64,000 nucleotides of DNA, taken from Cloacibacterium caeni (GTDB lineage Bacteria; Bacteroidota; Bacteroidia; Flavobacteriales; Weeksellaceae). Numbering within the stretch: the first letter of the stretch is position 1; each line of letters begins with the position of its first letter. This document shows, one piece after another, positions 7,672 through 15,802 of this stretch. Under the pieces are notes generated by a model. That model saw only the letters and a list, made by a program, of their open reading frames with translations. It had not been told where the DNA came from and ran no database searches. The stretch is taken from assembly GCF_907163125.1 (NCBI RefSeq), contig NZ_OU015319.1:2232001-2296000 (forward strand), written 5' to 3'. A program made the position numbers and the translations under genes.

Positions 7672-10509
7672 TTAAAATCTTAAATAAACATTAGCAAAGA
7701 AAGTAGTTCCTCTGTCATACCATAATTTCGGACCAAATAATGAAACTGGTGAAATTACATTATCTACATATGATCCTGTGAAGTTAGATTTTCTACCTTG
7801 TTCAAAACCACCTGTTACATAATCTCTATTGTTTAGGATATTGTTTACACTTAAACTTAATCCCATTCTATATTTGCCTAATAAGAATGATTTACCAACA
7901 TTTGCGTTTAGCATGAATTGGTCATCAAATTTCTTTTGTTTGTTTAATGCGTCTACATCACTCTGAGTTACCACTTGTCCTGTAACTGGATGAATGTAAT
8001 TATCACCAGTATTAGGATCTGTGTAGAAGTTTGGAGTTCTGTTTAATGCAGAGAAATCTAAATATTGGTCCATTAAATAGTTTGCAGACATACCAAACCA
8101 CCAATATTTAGGTGAGTTATATCTGAAGCTTAATGAAGCCGCTTTTTGTGGAGTTCCTGCAACTTTATAACCTTTAAGTTTTGCTGTTCCAATTTCGTCA
8201 TAACCATTAGGATATAAATCTGAATCAATTGAAACATACGCAGTAGGATTATTGCTAATAGTATAATCACCGTAGCTTACTACTAAAACTGATGTTAAAG
8301 TAGGGGTAATTTTTACATCTGCAGCAAATTCTGCTCCCATATATTTTTTATCAATTCCTGATAAAATCTCAGCCACGAAAGCATCTTGTGCAGTTGCATC
8401 TGTACCTAACTGAATACCTTCTGCAAAATATCTAGAAATTTCTGTAGAATTTTTGATTGAGGTATAGTAACCCGTTAATCTTAATTTAAGAACTTGACCT
8501 CTTGTAATGTAACTGAAATCAGAAGAAGTGATTTCTTGGTTTTGCAAGTTTGGAGTTACAAAATCGTTTACTCTTGGATTAATGAAAATCTCGTTCAATG
8601 TAGGTGCTAATGTGAAATAAGCTCCGTTTGCCACTAAGAAATTTCTACCATTAATTTTATAAGTAAGTTTACCTTTTACCCCATAGTCTTGAGAATCGTA
8701 AACATCACTTTTTCCTTTAGAATTATTTAGATAAAAATGATTTCTAAAATACCCTTCTCTAAATGACTCTGAATATGAAGAGAAACCAGATAATACCACA
8801 TTCCATCTTTTTAAATCTAATTCTGTAGAAATATTTAATGCTGCTACATCTCTATTAAGAAGATAAGAATATTGTGTTCTATCGCCTTCGTAGACCCTAG
8901 TGCTAGCTCCATCTACATTAAACGGCTTGTCACCACCGAATGCATCTAGATTATTAGCATAAGCTGCACCTAACAAATCTTTAATTCTTCTAAAGTTATC
9001 TGATCTTAGATTTTGGTAGTTAAAGTTAACATTTAATTTCCAATTGTCTTTTAATCTGGTGTCAAAGTGAGAAACAAAATTAATGGTTTTATCTCTATTT
9101 ACATCTTCTACCATGGTGTAAACAGCTCCTCTTTCAAGGTTGTTTCTGTTTGCTTCATATAAAAAGTCCCAGTCAATTTGTTGTCCTGCTTTATTTTGTC
9201 TCCAATCATAGATTCCTCTAGCATAAAGTGGTAAATATGCATTAAATTCTGCTGCTGTAATATTATACCCTCCATCACTAGTATCATAAGTAGTTGGAGC
9301 AAAAATGTAGCTTGGCAGTTTTCTATAATAAGTTGGATTTGGATCCGCACCGTGGAACCAATCTAATCTACTTCTAGCATCTTCGCCTTGTTGATAAGAG
9401 AAAGTAGAATTTAAATTAGATGATTTTCCGATTTTCCAATAGTGCGCCATTTGGAAAACTGGTTCGAAAACGTTTCTAATTCTAGAATTTCTTTTCTCTC
9501 CATCTTGCCATCCCCAATAAGAGTTGTAGTTTTTACCAGCTAAATCATATACTTCTTGTGTATTTGGACTGTTAGAACCTCTGTAAGTTGGTGAACCAAA
9601 TGCTGTAAAGTTAAGAGTATGTCTTTCTCCTAATCTTTTTTCTACTGATAAGAAATAAGCGTATGCATCTTGATAAGTTCCTTCTATCACTCCTTCTTCT
9701 GCCCATCTTCTACTTGCAGAGAAAGAATAAGCCCATCCTTTTTTATTAAGTCCACTGTTATAAGTAGCCATCGCTCTGTGGAAATAACTTCTATTAGTAA
9801 AAGAATATGCTAATGAAGTTCCTTTTCTATAAGAAGAAGCTCTAGTATTGTAATATGTTACACCACCTAAGTTACCAAACGTGAATTCTGAAGGAGTAAG
9901 ATTTTCTACATTTTCTTGAGGATACCTTGTCATATCATTAAGACCACCCCAGTTACTAAAATCTACTTTACCATCATCATTTTTAGACATAGAAACACCG
10001 TTGAATAAAATATCTTCAAAACGGTTATCTACACCTCTTGGTCTAAACCAATATGCTCCAAGTTCAAATGCTGCTACATTAGCAAAAGCATCTCTACCTG
10101 AGCTTAACAAACCTACTGTAGGTTGAGTGCTACCATTGTCTGAATCTTGAGTATCAGAATCATCAATGGTAATAACTCCTAAATCTGCCATATCTAGCGA
10201 AGGAGCAAGAGAAATAGAACCTAAATCTTTTTTCTTCTCATTTGCATAAACATCAAATTCAATAATTTTGTGTTCAAAGCCCGGCTTCGAAATTGTAATG
10301 GAATAATGTCCCGGTTTCATATCCACCAATTGGAAGTAGCCAATTTTATCAGCCGTAACATCATTGTCTGAATCTCTCAAATCAACTTCAGCATTCTCTA
10401 CTGGTTTGCCTTGTGCATCTTTTAGATAGGCATAAACTGTAGTTTGCGCTTGTAGTGCTGAGAAAGAAAGTATCCCAAATATTGAGATAATTGATAATTT
10501 CTTAATCAT
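7672..10509 (-). CDS. TonB-dependent receptor with N-terminal carboxypeptidase-regulatory-like domain
   Basis: This 945-residue outer-membrane protein has a signal peptide of about 21 residues (cut after ALQA). A CarboxypepD_reg-like beta domain covers about 25-105 (VYAYLKDAQGKPVENAEVDLRD...). A short Asp/Ser-rich linker leads to a plug with RPRGVDNRFEDILFNGV, and a long beta-barrel follows, ending in aromatic FANVYLRF. It lacks SusC-style length and no SusD partner is nearby; a DUF5689 lipoprotein follows instead. The substrate is unknown. An adjacent secreted nuclease/phosphatase suggests nucleic-acid-derived or phosphorylated material. Confidence 0.85.
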   Translation of the reverse strand: MIKKLSIISIFGILSFSALQAQTTVYAYLKDAQGKPVENAEVDLRDSDNDVTADKIGYFQLVDMKPGHYSITISKPGFEHKIIEFDVYANEKKKDLGSISLAPSLDMADLGVITIDDSDTQDSDNGSTQPTVGLLSSGRDAFANVAAFELGAYWFRPRGVDNRFEDILFNGVSMSKNDDGKVDFSNWGGLNDMTRYPQENVENLTPSEFTFGNLGGVTYYNTRASSYRKGTSLAYSFTNRSYFHRAMATYNSGLNKKGWAYSFSASRRWAEEGVIEGTYQDAYAYFLSVEKRLGERHTLNFTAFGSPTYRGSNSPNTQEVYDLAGKNYNSYWGWQDGEKRNSRIRNVFEPVFQMAHYWKIGKSSNLNSTFSYQQGEDARSRLDWFHGADPNPTYYRKLPSYIFAPTTYDTSDGGYNITAAEFNAYLPLYARGIYDWRQNKAGQQIDWDFLYEANRNNLERGAVYTMVEDVNRDKTINFVSHFDTRLKDNWKLNVNFNYQNLRSDNFRRIKDLLGAAYANNLDAFGGDKPFNVDGASTRVYEGDRTQYSYLLNRDVAALNISTELDLKRWNVVLSGFSSYSESFREGYFRNHFYLNNSKGKSDVYDSQDYGVKGKLTYKINGRNFLVANGAYFTLAPTLNEIFINPRVNDFVTPNLQNQEITSSDFSYITRGQVLKLRLTGYYTSIKNSTEISRYFAEGIQLGTDATAQDAFVAEILSGIDKKYMGAEFAADVKITPTLTSVLVVSYGDYTISNNPTAYVSIDSDLYPNGYDEIGTAKLKGYKVAGTPQKAASLSFRYNSPKYWWFGMSANYLMDQYLDFSALNRTPNFYTDPNTGDNYIHPVTGQVVTQSDVDALNKQKKFDDQFMLNANVGKSFLLGKYRMGLSLSVNNILNNRDYVTGGFEQGRKSNFTGSYVDNVISPVSLFGPKLWYDRGTTFFANVYLRF

Positions 10510-10558
10510 AACTTATTTTATTTTTTTCCTTCTTTACAATAGTGAACTATTGAACCTA

Positions 10559-10566
10559 CAAATTTA
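10559..10566 (-). promoter_or_regulatory. Possible -7 box of the TonB receptor operon
   Basis: On the minus strand this reads TAAATTTG, matching TAnnTTTG, 49 bases before the receptor ATG. No -33 element is evident. The 252-bp region 10510-10761 holds this and the divergent promoter at 10687; otherwise it is AT-rich with no gene. Confidence 0.35.
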
Positions 10567-10686
10567 TGTGAAATTTCCTTTACTTTAACTTTTTTTAATC
10601 TTTTTTTCACAAAAATCAAACCTAATAATTGTCATATTTTTTTTAATAATGTTTAATATCATGCTAATCTGGCATTTTTTTGGATA

Positions 10687-10694
10687 TATATTTG
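10687..10694 (+). promoter_or_regulatory. -7 promoter box (TATATTTG, then C) of the secreted EEP enzyme
   Basis: It matches TAnnTTTG followed by C and gives a leader of about 60 bases before the ATG at 10762. Confidence 0.45.
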
Positions 10695-10761
10695 CAAATA
10701 ATTATATGCGTTATTCGAACTAAATGATTTAAATTTGTAACCCACTTTTTAATTTTATAAA

Positions 10762-11967
10762 ATGAGAAAATATTTTAGCCTTATTGCAATAGCGATTTTC
10801 TTTATAGGATTTGCTCAAAAACCACAAGTTCAGGTTAAAAGAGCTACTATTGCTTTCCTAAATGTAGAAAACCTTTGGGACACCATTCCATCTGCTGATT
10901 ACATTGATGGAACCTTACCAATTAATAATCCTGCTTTCCATAGAAGCGTACCTATTGATTCTCTTAAATTTTTACCTGTAACAGAAGAATATAAAGGACA
11001 ATGGAGTGACGAATTACTTATCGGAAAAAAAGTAATCAGATACCAGAACTTAGCAGATGATTTTACTCCAAAAAGTGCTAAAAACTATAATTCTAAAGTT
11101 TACCAAACTAAACTTACCAACGAAGCAAAAGTAATATCAGAACTAGGATATCAATACACCAAAACTTTACCAGCAATCGTAGGTTTAATCGAGGTAGAAA
11201 ACAGACAGGTTATTCAAGATTTAATCAAACAACCTGAGCTTAATAAAGTAGAATGGGGAATTGTACATTACAATTCTTATGACGCGAGAGGAATAGACGT
11301 AGCTGTAATTTACCAAAAGAAAAGATTTACCGTAACAGATTCTTATAAAAAAGAAGTGGTAAATTATAATGACGAAGGCAGAAGAAGTTACACCAGAGAT
11401 GTTCTGGTAGTAAAAGGTTTATTAGACGGAGAAAAAGTAGCCGTTTTCATGAACCACTGGCCAAGTAGAAGTGGCGGCGAAGCTGCATCTGCACCGAGAA
11501 GAAATGCTGCTGCTGCAGTTTTAAAAGCAGAAATGGATAAAATTAGAGCCGAAGAACCAGACAGACTTCTTTTTGCAATGGGCGACTTTAATGACGACCC
11601 TGTAAACGTGAGCTTAACTAAACATTTAGGAGCTGTAGGTGATAAAAAAGAATTATCAGAAGAAAGACCTTACTATAATTTAATGTATAAAATGTTCAAA
11701 AGCGGTGTAGCATCATTAGGTTACAGAGACGCTCCGAACTTATTTGACCAAATTATTGTATCTAAAAATGCTTTATCTGATACACTTCAAAAAAATTACA
11801 GTGTTTACAAAGCTGAAGTATACGCTCCTTCTTATTTGATTACTCCAGATGGACAATACAAAGGTTATCCTTACCGTTCTTGGGCTGGAGATACTTTCAC
11901 AGGAGGATATAGTGACCACTTCCCTTCTTTAGTAGTTTTACAAAAAGAATTTACACCAGCTCAATAA
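10762..11967 (+). CDS. Secreted endonuclease/exonuclease/phosphatase (EEP) family enzyme
   Basis: This 401-residue exported protein has a signal peptide of about 18 residues. It carries the EEP catalytic set: NVENLWD (34-40), IEVEN with Glu144/146, NHWPSR with His232, GDFNDDP (274-280) and SDHFP with Asp385-His386. These residues bind one or two metal ions and cleave phosphodiesters in DNase I-like enzymes. The family also includes phosphatases and phospholipases, so the substrate is open. It is transcribed away from the TonB receptor/DUF5689 operon and probably acts with it. A terminator follows. Confidence 0.85.
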   Translation: MRKYFSLIAIAIFFIGFAQKPQVQVKRATIAFLNVENLWDTIPSADYIDGTLPINNPAFHRSVPIDSLKFLPVTEEYKGQWSDELLIGKKVIRYQNLADDFTPKSAKNYNSKVYQTKLTNEAKVISELGYQYTKTLPAIVGLIEVENRQVIQDLIKQPELNKVEWGIVHYNSYDARGIDVAVIYQKKRFTVTDSYKKEVVNYNDEGRRSYTRDVLVVKGLLDGEKVAVFMNHWPSRSGGEAASAPRRNAAAAVLKAEMDKIRAEEPDRLLFAMGDFNDDPVNVSLTKHLGAVGDKKELSEERPYYNLMYKMFKSGVASLGYRDAPNLFDQIIVSKNALSDTLQKNYSVYKAEVYAPSYLITPDGQYKGYPYRSWAGDTFTGGYSDHFPSLVVLQKEFTPAQ

Positions 11968-11990
11968 GCTGTAAATAAATTAAATATTAG

Positions 11991-12019
11991 ACCGCTTCAA
12001 TTCTTTTGGAGCGGTTTTT
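11991..12019 (+). terminator. Terminator after the EEP gene
   Basis: The stem ACCGCTTCAA / TTGGAGCGGT (one G-T pair) has a 5-base loop, followed by TTTTTG. Confidence 0.8.
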
Positions 12020-12062
12020 GTTTTTTATGATTAACTTTACTTTAAAATAAAACCACCTCATC

Positions 12063-12482
12063 ATGAAAAAATTATTTCTAATTATTGCTACAATATGCTT
12101 AATTATCAGCTGTAGTAGCCCACAAAATATTGCTAAAGATGCCAATAACCAAACCGCAATGAAGCCAGAGAAAAATGATGATGGAGAATGGGATTTAGAC
12201 GTAATTGATACTCAATATGATTATTTCTTAAACGCCATTGCAAAACCAATGAGCTTTTACTCCGAAGAATATTTGAAATCTAGAAACACTTTCCTTGTAA
12301 ACGAATGGAACAGTTATTACTATTCTGGAAGATATAGAAACATCATAGAATCTTCTATTGACTATGCCCCAAATGAAAAATACGGCTTAAAATTCGAGTA
12401 TAAACTTTACCAGGTTTTTGCGTATGTACAATGGAAATACGGTCTAAAGCTACAAGGTTTAAGCATGACAGAAGTAAGATAA
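12063..12482 (+). CDS. DUF6146 family lipoprotein
   Basis: This 139-residue lipoprotein has a lipobox IISC with Cys17. The body (EWDLDVIDTQYDYFLNAIAKPMSFYSEEYLKSRNTF-VNEWN) is the conserved core of DUF6146, a Bacteroidota envelope family without known function. It is a single-gene unit between two terminators. Confidence 0.75.
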   Translation: MKKLFLIIATICLIISCSSPQNIAKDANNQTAMKPEKNDDGEWDLDVIDTQYDYFLNAIAKPMSFYSEEYLKSRNTFLVNEWNSYYYSGRYRNIIESSIDYAPNEKYGLKFEYKLYQVFAYVQWKYGLKLQGLSMTEVR

Positions 12483-12503
12483 TTTCTAAAATGTAGAAAA
12501 CAA

Positions 12504-12534
12504 AAAAAGGTTCAGAATTACTCTGAACCTTTTT
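12504..12534. terminator. Bidirectional terminator between the DUF6146 gene and sod
   Basis: The stem AAAAAGGTTCAGA / TCTGAACCTTTTT works for both converging genes: A-run on the left, T-run on the right. Confidence 0.85.
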
Positions 12535-12551
12535 ATTGAAATTAAAAGTGA

Positions 12552-13151
12552 TTATAATTTATTATAATTTTCTTCTACTTTATCCCAGTTGATTACTTCA
12601 AAAAATGCTGAAACATAATCTGGTCTTCTGTTTTGGTAATGCAAGTAATAAGCATGTTCCCAAACGTCTAAACCTAGAATTGCAGGATTTCCGCAACCCA
12701 CTCCTGGCATTAAAGTATTATCTTGATTAGCCGAAGAACAAACTTCTAAGCTACCATCTTCTTTTTTACATAACCAAGCCCAACCAGAACCGAATCTCGT
12801 TTTAGCAGCCGTAGAAAAATCTTCTTTGAATTTTTCAAAACCACCATAAGCTTCGATAGCTGTTTTTACATTTCCTACAGGCTCTTTGCTTCCTCCTGGA
12901 GTAAGAATTTCCCAGAAAAGCGTGTGATTAAAATGACCTCCACCATTATTTCTAATAGCAGGAACATCAGAAGCTGTTTTACAAATTTCTTCTATTGATT
13001 TTCCTTCGTGCTCTGTACCTTTTATAGCATTGTTTAGGTTATCTACGTAAGCTTGATGATGTTTTGTATGGTGAATTTCCATAGTTCTTGCATCAATTAC
13101 TGGTTCAAGAGCATCATAAGCGTAATTTAATTTTGGTAATTCGAATGACAT
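12552..13151 (-). CDS. sodA: Superoxide dismutase (Mn/Fe family, Mn-like signature)
   Basis: This 199-residue enzyme converts superoxide to oxygen and hydrogen peroxide. The metal ligands are visible: His27 (MEIHH), His76 (GGHFNH), Asp162 and His166 (LDVWEHAYY). [10 protein letters not shown] and [20 protein letters not shown] resemble manganese enzymes more than iron ones; a cambialistic enzyme is possible. It lacks a signal peptide. I start at ATG 13151, not an in-frame codon at 13178, because a -7 box (TATCTTTG, minus strand) lies at 13176-13183. Confidence 0.92.
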   Translation of the reverse strand: MSFELPKLNYAYDALEPVIDARTMEIHHTKHHQAYVDNLNNAIKGTEHEGKSIEEICKTASDVPAIRNNGGGHFNHTLFWEILTPGGSKEPVGNVKTAIEAYGGFEKFKEDFSTAAKTRFGSGWAWLCKKEDGSLEVCSSANQDNTLMPGVGCGNPAILGLDVWEHAYYLHYQNRRPDYVSAFFEVINWDKVEENYNKL

Positions 13152-13175
13152 AATGTTTATGTTTTTAAATTTCTC

Positions 13176-13183
13176 CAAAGATA
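13176..13183 (-). promoter_or_regulatory. -7 promoter box (TATCTTTG) of sodA
   Basis: It matches TAnnTTTG on the minus strand, 24 bases before the ATG, and shows that a start at 13178 is not possible. Confidence 0.5.
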
Positions 13184-13272
13184 AAAATTCTCATCATACT
13201 TTCATTTATAATTTTTTTTAAAAATTTTATACTTAACATAGATGAAACCAAATATTACCTTCCTCACAAAAA

Positions 13273-13297
13273 AAGAACACGCAAAATGCGTGTTCTT
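13273..13297 (-). terminator. Terminator of rho
   Basis: A perfect 11-bp stem (AAGAACACGCA / TGCGTGTTCTT) has a 3-base loop. On the minus strand it is followed by a long T-run. It lies 32 bp beyond the rho stop. Confidence 0.85.
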
Positions 13298-13329
13298 ACT
13301 TTTTAACTAAATCTTATATTGAAAGTCTT

Positions 13330-15132
13330 TTATCTATTCATAGACATTAAGAACTCTTCGTTATTTCTAGTGGTTTGCATTTGTTTTTGTACAAATTCCA
13401 TTGCTTCTAGAGGATTCATATCTGCTAAATATTTTCTAAGAATCCACATTCTTTGTTGCGTAACGTCATCATGCAATAAGTCGTCTCTTCTGGTAGAAGA
13501 AGCCACTAAATCTACTGCTGGGAAAATACGCTTGTTAGAAATTTTTCTATCCAATTGAAGTTCCATGTTACCCGTTCCTTTAAATTCTTCGAAAATTACT
13601 TCGTCCATTTTAGAACCTGTATCAATAAGTGCAGTTGCAATAATGGTAAGTGAACCGCCGTTTTCTATTTTTCTAGCAGCCCCGAAAAATCTCTTTGGTT
13701 TGTGCATAGCATTTGCATCTACACCACCAGAAAGCACTTTCCCTGAAGCTGGTGTTACGGTGTTGTAAGCTCTTGCCAATCTGGTGATAGAATCTAATAA
13801 AATCACCACATCATGACCACATTCTACCATTCTTTGTGCTTTTGCCAAAACCAAATTCGCTACTTTCACGTGTTTTTCTGCAGATTCATCAAATGTAGAA
13901 GCTATTACTTCTGCATTTACACTGCGTTCCATATCTGTAACTTCTTCTGGTCTTTCGTCAATCAAAAGAATCATCATATATGCTTCTGGATGGTTCGCCG
14001 AAATAGAATTCGCAATTTCTTTCAATAGCATGGTTTTACCCGTTTTTGGTTGGGCAACAATCATGGCACGTTGTCCTTTACCAATCGGAGCAAAAAGGTC
14101 TACAATTCTGGTAGAGATCGTAGCATTTTTACCTGCTAAATTAAATTTTTCTTGCGGGAAAAGTGGCGTTAGGTATTCAAATGCTACTCTATCTTTTATA
14201 AAGTCTAAATCTCTACCATTTACTTCTAAAGCTCTCTGTAGAGAAAAATATTTTTCGCCTTCTTTAGGTAATCTTACAATTCCTTTTACAGAGTCACCCG
14301 TTTTAAGTCCATAATTTCTGATTTGTTGTGTAGAAACAAATACATCATCTGGTGATGAAATGTAAGAAAAGTCTGCTGAACGAAGGAAACCGTAGTTGTC
14401 TGGTAAAATTTCTAAAACACCTTCTACTGTTACAATATTGTCAAAGTTAAAATCTTTTTTAGGTGGATTTTCTTCGGCGTTTTCTTGGTTTCCGTGAGAT
14501 TGATTTTGATTTTGGTTATTTTGAGCACCATTGCCGTTTTGATTACGGTTTTTATTTTTTTGTTGATTTTGCTGATTCTGTAGGTGCTGTTTTTGCTTTT
14601 GCTGATTCTGTTGCTTCTGCTGATTTTGATGAGAAGCAGCCTGTGGAATTTCTGGCTCTGTATCTTCGGCTTTTGCAACTACTGTAGTTTCTGTAGTTTC
14701 TGCAGCAGCTTCTGTTTCTGTAGCTTTTTCTTCTGTTTTAGGAGCAATTCTTTTTCTTTGCTTTTTAGAAGAAGTATTTGCTTCCGCAGGTTTTTCTGCT
14801 GCTTCTACTTTCGGTTCTGTTACTTCTTCAGGTTTCGCTTCAGGAGTAGTTTCTTCGAAGAGTTCTGCAGGTTTTTCTACGGTTTTAGTCGCTACTTTCT
14901 TTTTTGCAGGAGCTTTCGCTTTAGGTTTTGGAGATTCTTGTTTTTCTTCCATAGTATTTTCGGTAGCGTTAAAATATTCCTTTGTTACTTTCGGATTAGA
15001 AGCTTGGAAATCTAAAATAGCAAAGACGATGGTTTCTTCAGTACTATTTCTAGGAATTTTAACGCCTAAATCTTTTGAGATTTTGGTCAGTTCCGATAAG
15101 GACTTAGACCTTAACGTTTCAATATTAAACAT
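13330..15132 (-). CDS. rho: Transcription termination factor Rho with a long disordered N/Q-rich insert
   Basis: This 600-residue hexameric RNA helicase ends transcription. Residues 1-50 form the N-terminal helical domain. Residues about 60-165 are rich in Ala, Glu, Pro, Lys and Thr, and 167-215 are mostly Asn, Gln and Lys. The RNA-binding cold-shock domain follows at about 228-300 ([17 protein letters not shown]). The ATPase core has Walker A QPKTGKT (361-367) and [13 protein letters not shown] (388-400). E. coli Rho has 419 residues, so about 165 residues are extra. Bacteroides Rho has a disordered insert in the same place that drives phase separation. It is divergent from the DUF4293 gene. 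Confidence 0.96.
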   Translation of the reverse strand: MFNIETLRSKSLSELTKISKDLGVKIPRNSTEETIVFAILDFQASNPKVTKEYFNATENTMEEKQESPKPKAKAPAKKKVATKTVEKPAELFEETTPEAKPEEVTEPKVEAAEKPAEANTSSKKQRKRIAPKTEEKATETEAAAETTETTVVAKAEDTEPEIPQAASHQNQQKQQNQQKQKQHLQNQQNQQKNKNRNQNGNGAQNNQNQNQSHGNQENAEENPPKKDFNFDNIVTVEGVLEILPDNYGFLRSADFSYISSPDDVFVSTQQIRNYGLKTGDSVKGIVRLPKEGEKYFSLQRALEVNGRDLDFIKDRVAFEYLTPLFPQEKFNLAGKNATISTRIVDLFAPIGKGQRAMIVAQPKTGKTMLLKEIANSISANHPEAYMMILLIDERPEEVTDMERSVNAEVIASTFDESAEKHVKVANLVLAKAQRMVECGHDVVILLDSITRLARAYNTVTPASGKVLSGGVDANAMHKPKRFFGAARKIENGGSLTIIATALIDTGSKMDEVIFEEFKGTGNMELQLDRKISNKRIFPAVDLVASSTRRDDLLHDDVTQQRMWILRKYLADMNPLEAMEFVQKQMQTTRNNEEFLMSMNR

Positions 15133-15239
15133 AAAATATGTGAAAAAGTTGTAATAATATAAGTAATTGTAAGTAAGAAAGTTGAATCAGGCGATTCTTC
15201 TTTTTTGCTGAACTTGTTACTTGCAAATCTACACTTTTT

Positions 15240-15270
15240 TTGACAAATACAAAAAAATAAATTATTTTTG
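15240..15270 (+). promoter_or_regulatory. Promoter of the DUF4293 gene (-33 TTG, -7 TATTTTTG)
   Basis: TTG at 15240-15242 and TATTTTTG at 15263-15270 are 20 bases apart, close to the Bacteroidota sigma-ABfr spacing. The ATG is 8 bases downstream, so the leader is very short. Confidence 0.6.
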
Positions 15271-15277
15271 CACTGAA

Positions 15278-15667
15278 ATGATACAGAGAATACAAACTAT
15301 ATTTTTACTGATTGTAGTATTGGCGCAAGTTGCACTGCATTTTACAGGGTTAGATGTAGCGCTTTTTGGCAGTGTTTATGTCATTGCTACCCTAAGTTTA
15401 GTATCATTTTTATTGACTTTACTATCTATTTTCAGTTACAAAAAGAGAATGAGACAGATTCTGTTGAATAATATCAACATTTTCATAAACGCTTTGTTGA
15501 CTGGTTTATTGATGTATTGGCTACTAAATTTATCTGGAGGAATAGATTTTCCTGAGAAAGGTATTGAGTTAGCATTCCCTCTGATTTCTTTGTTTGGTTT
15601 GTTTATGGCAAACATCTATATCAAGAAAGATGAGAAACTCGTAAAATCTGTAGACAGAATTCGATAA
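15278..15667 (+). CDS. DUF4293 family membrane protein
   Basis: This 129-residue protein has four predicted membrane helices (about 6-24, 30-50, 62-82 and 95-112) and a Lys/Arg-rich C-terminus. The start MIQRIQTIFLL is typical of DUF4293, which is found next to rho in many flavobacteria. Its function is unknown. An in-frame codon at 15221 would add 19 residues, but it lies upstream of the promoter, so I use ATG 15278. Confidence 0.8.
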   Translation: MIQRIQTIFLLIVVLAQVALHFTGLDVALFGSVYVIATLSLVSFLLTLLSIFSYKKRMRQILLNNINIFINALLTGLLMYWLLNLSGGIDFPEKGIELAFPLISLFGLFMANIYIKKDEKLVKSVDRIR

Positions 15668-15693
15668 ATCTTACCAACGATTTATTTTGAGTG

Positions 15694-15725
15694 AAAACAG
15701 TTTCGGAAACGAAGCTGTTTTTTTT
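15694..15725 (+). terminator. Terminator after the DUF4293 gene
   Basis: The stem AAAACAGTTTCG / CGAAGCTGTTTT (one G-T pair) has a 4-base loop and is followed by T's. Confidence 0.8.
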
Positions 15726-15775
15726 ATTTAAATCTTCAAATTCTTTCATTTTCAAATTTTCAAATTAAAAAAGTG

Positions 15776-15783
15776 TAATTTTG
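15776..15783 (+). promoter_or_regulatory. -7 promoter box (TAATTTTG, then C) of the ABC exporter gene
   Basis: It matches TAnnTTTG followed by C, 19 bases before the ATG at 15803. Confidence 0.5.
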
Positions 15784-15802
15784 CACTTTATTTTAAATAT
15801 AA

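Noticed and set aside
13152-13178. Longer N-terminus for superoxide dismutase
   Set aside because: It begins within the -7 box and has no match to the family; [10 protein letters not shown] is the usual start.
13319-15015. Several open frames on the + strand opposite rho
   Set aside because: They are caused by the biased codons of the low-complexity rho insert and have no family-like sequence, signal or ribosome site.
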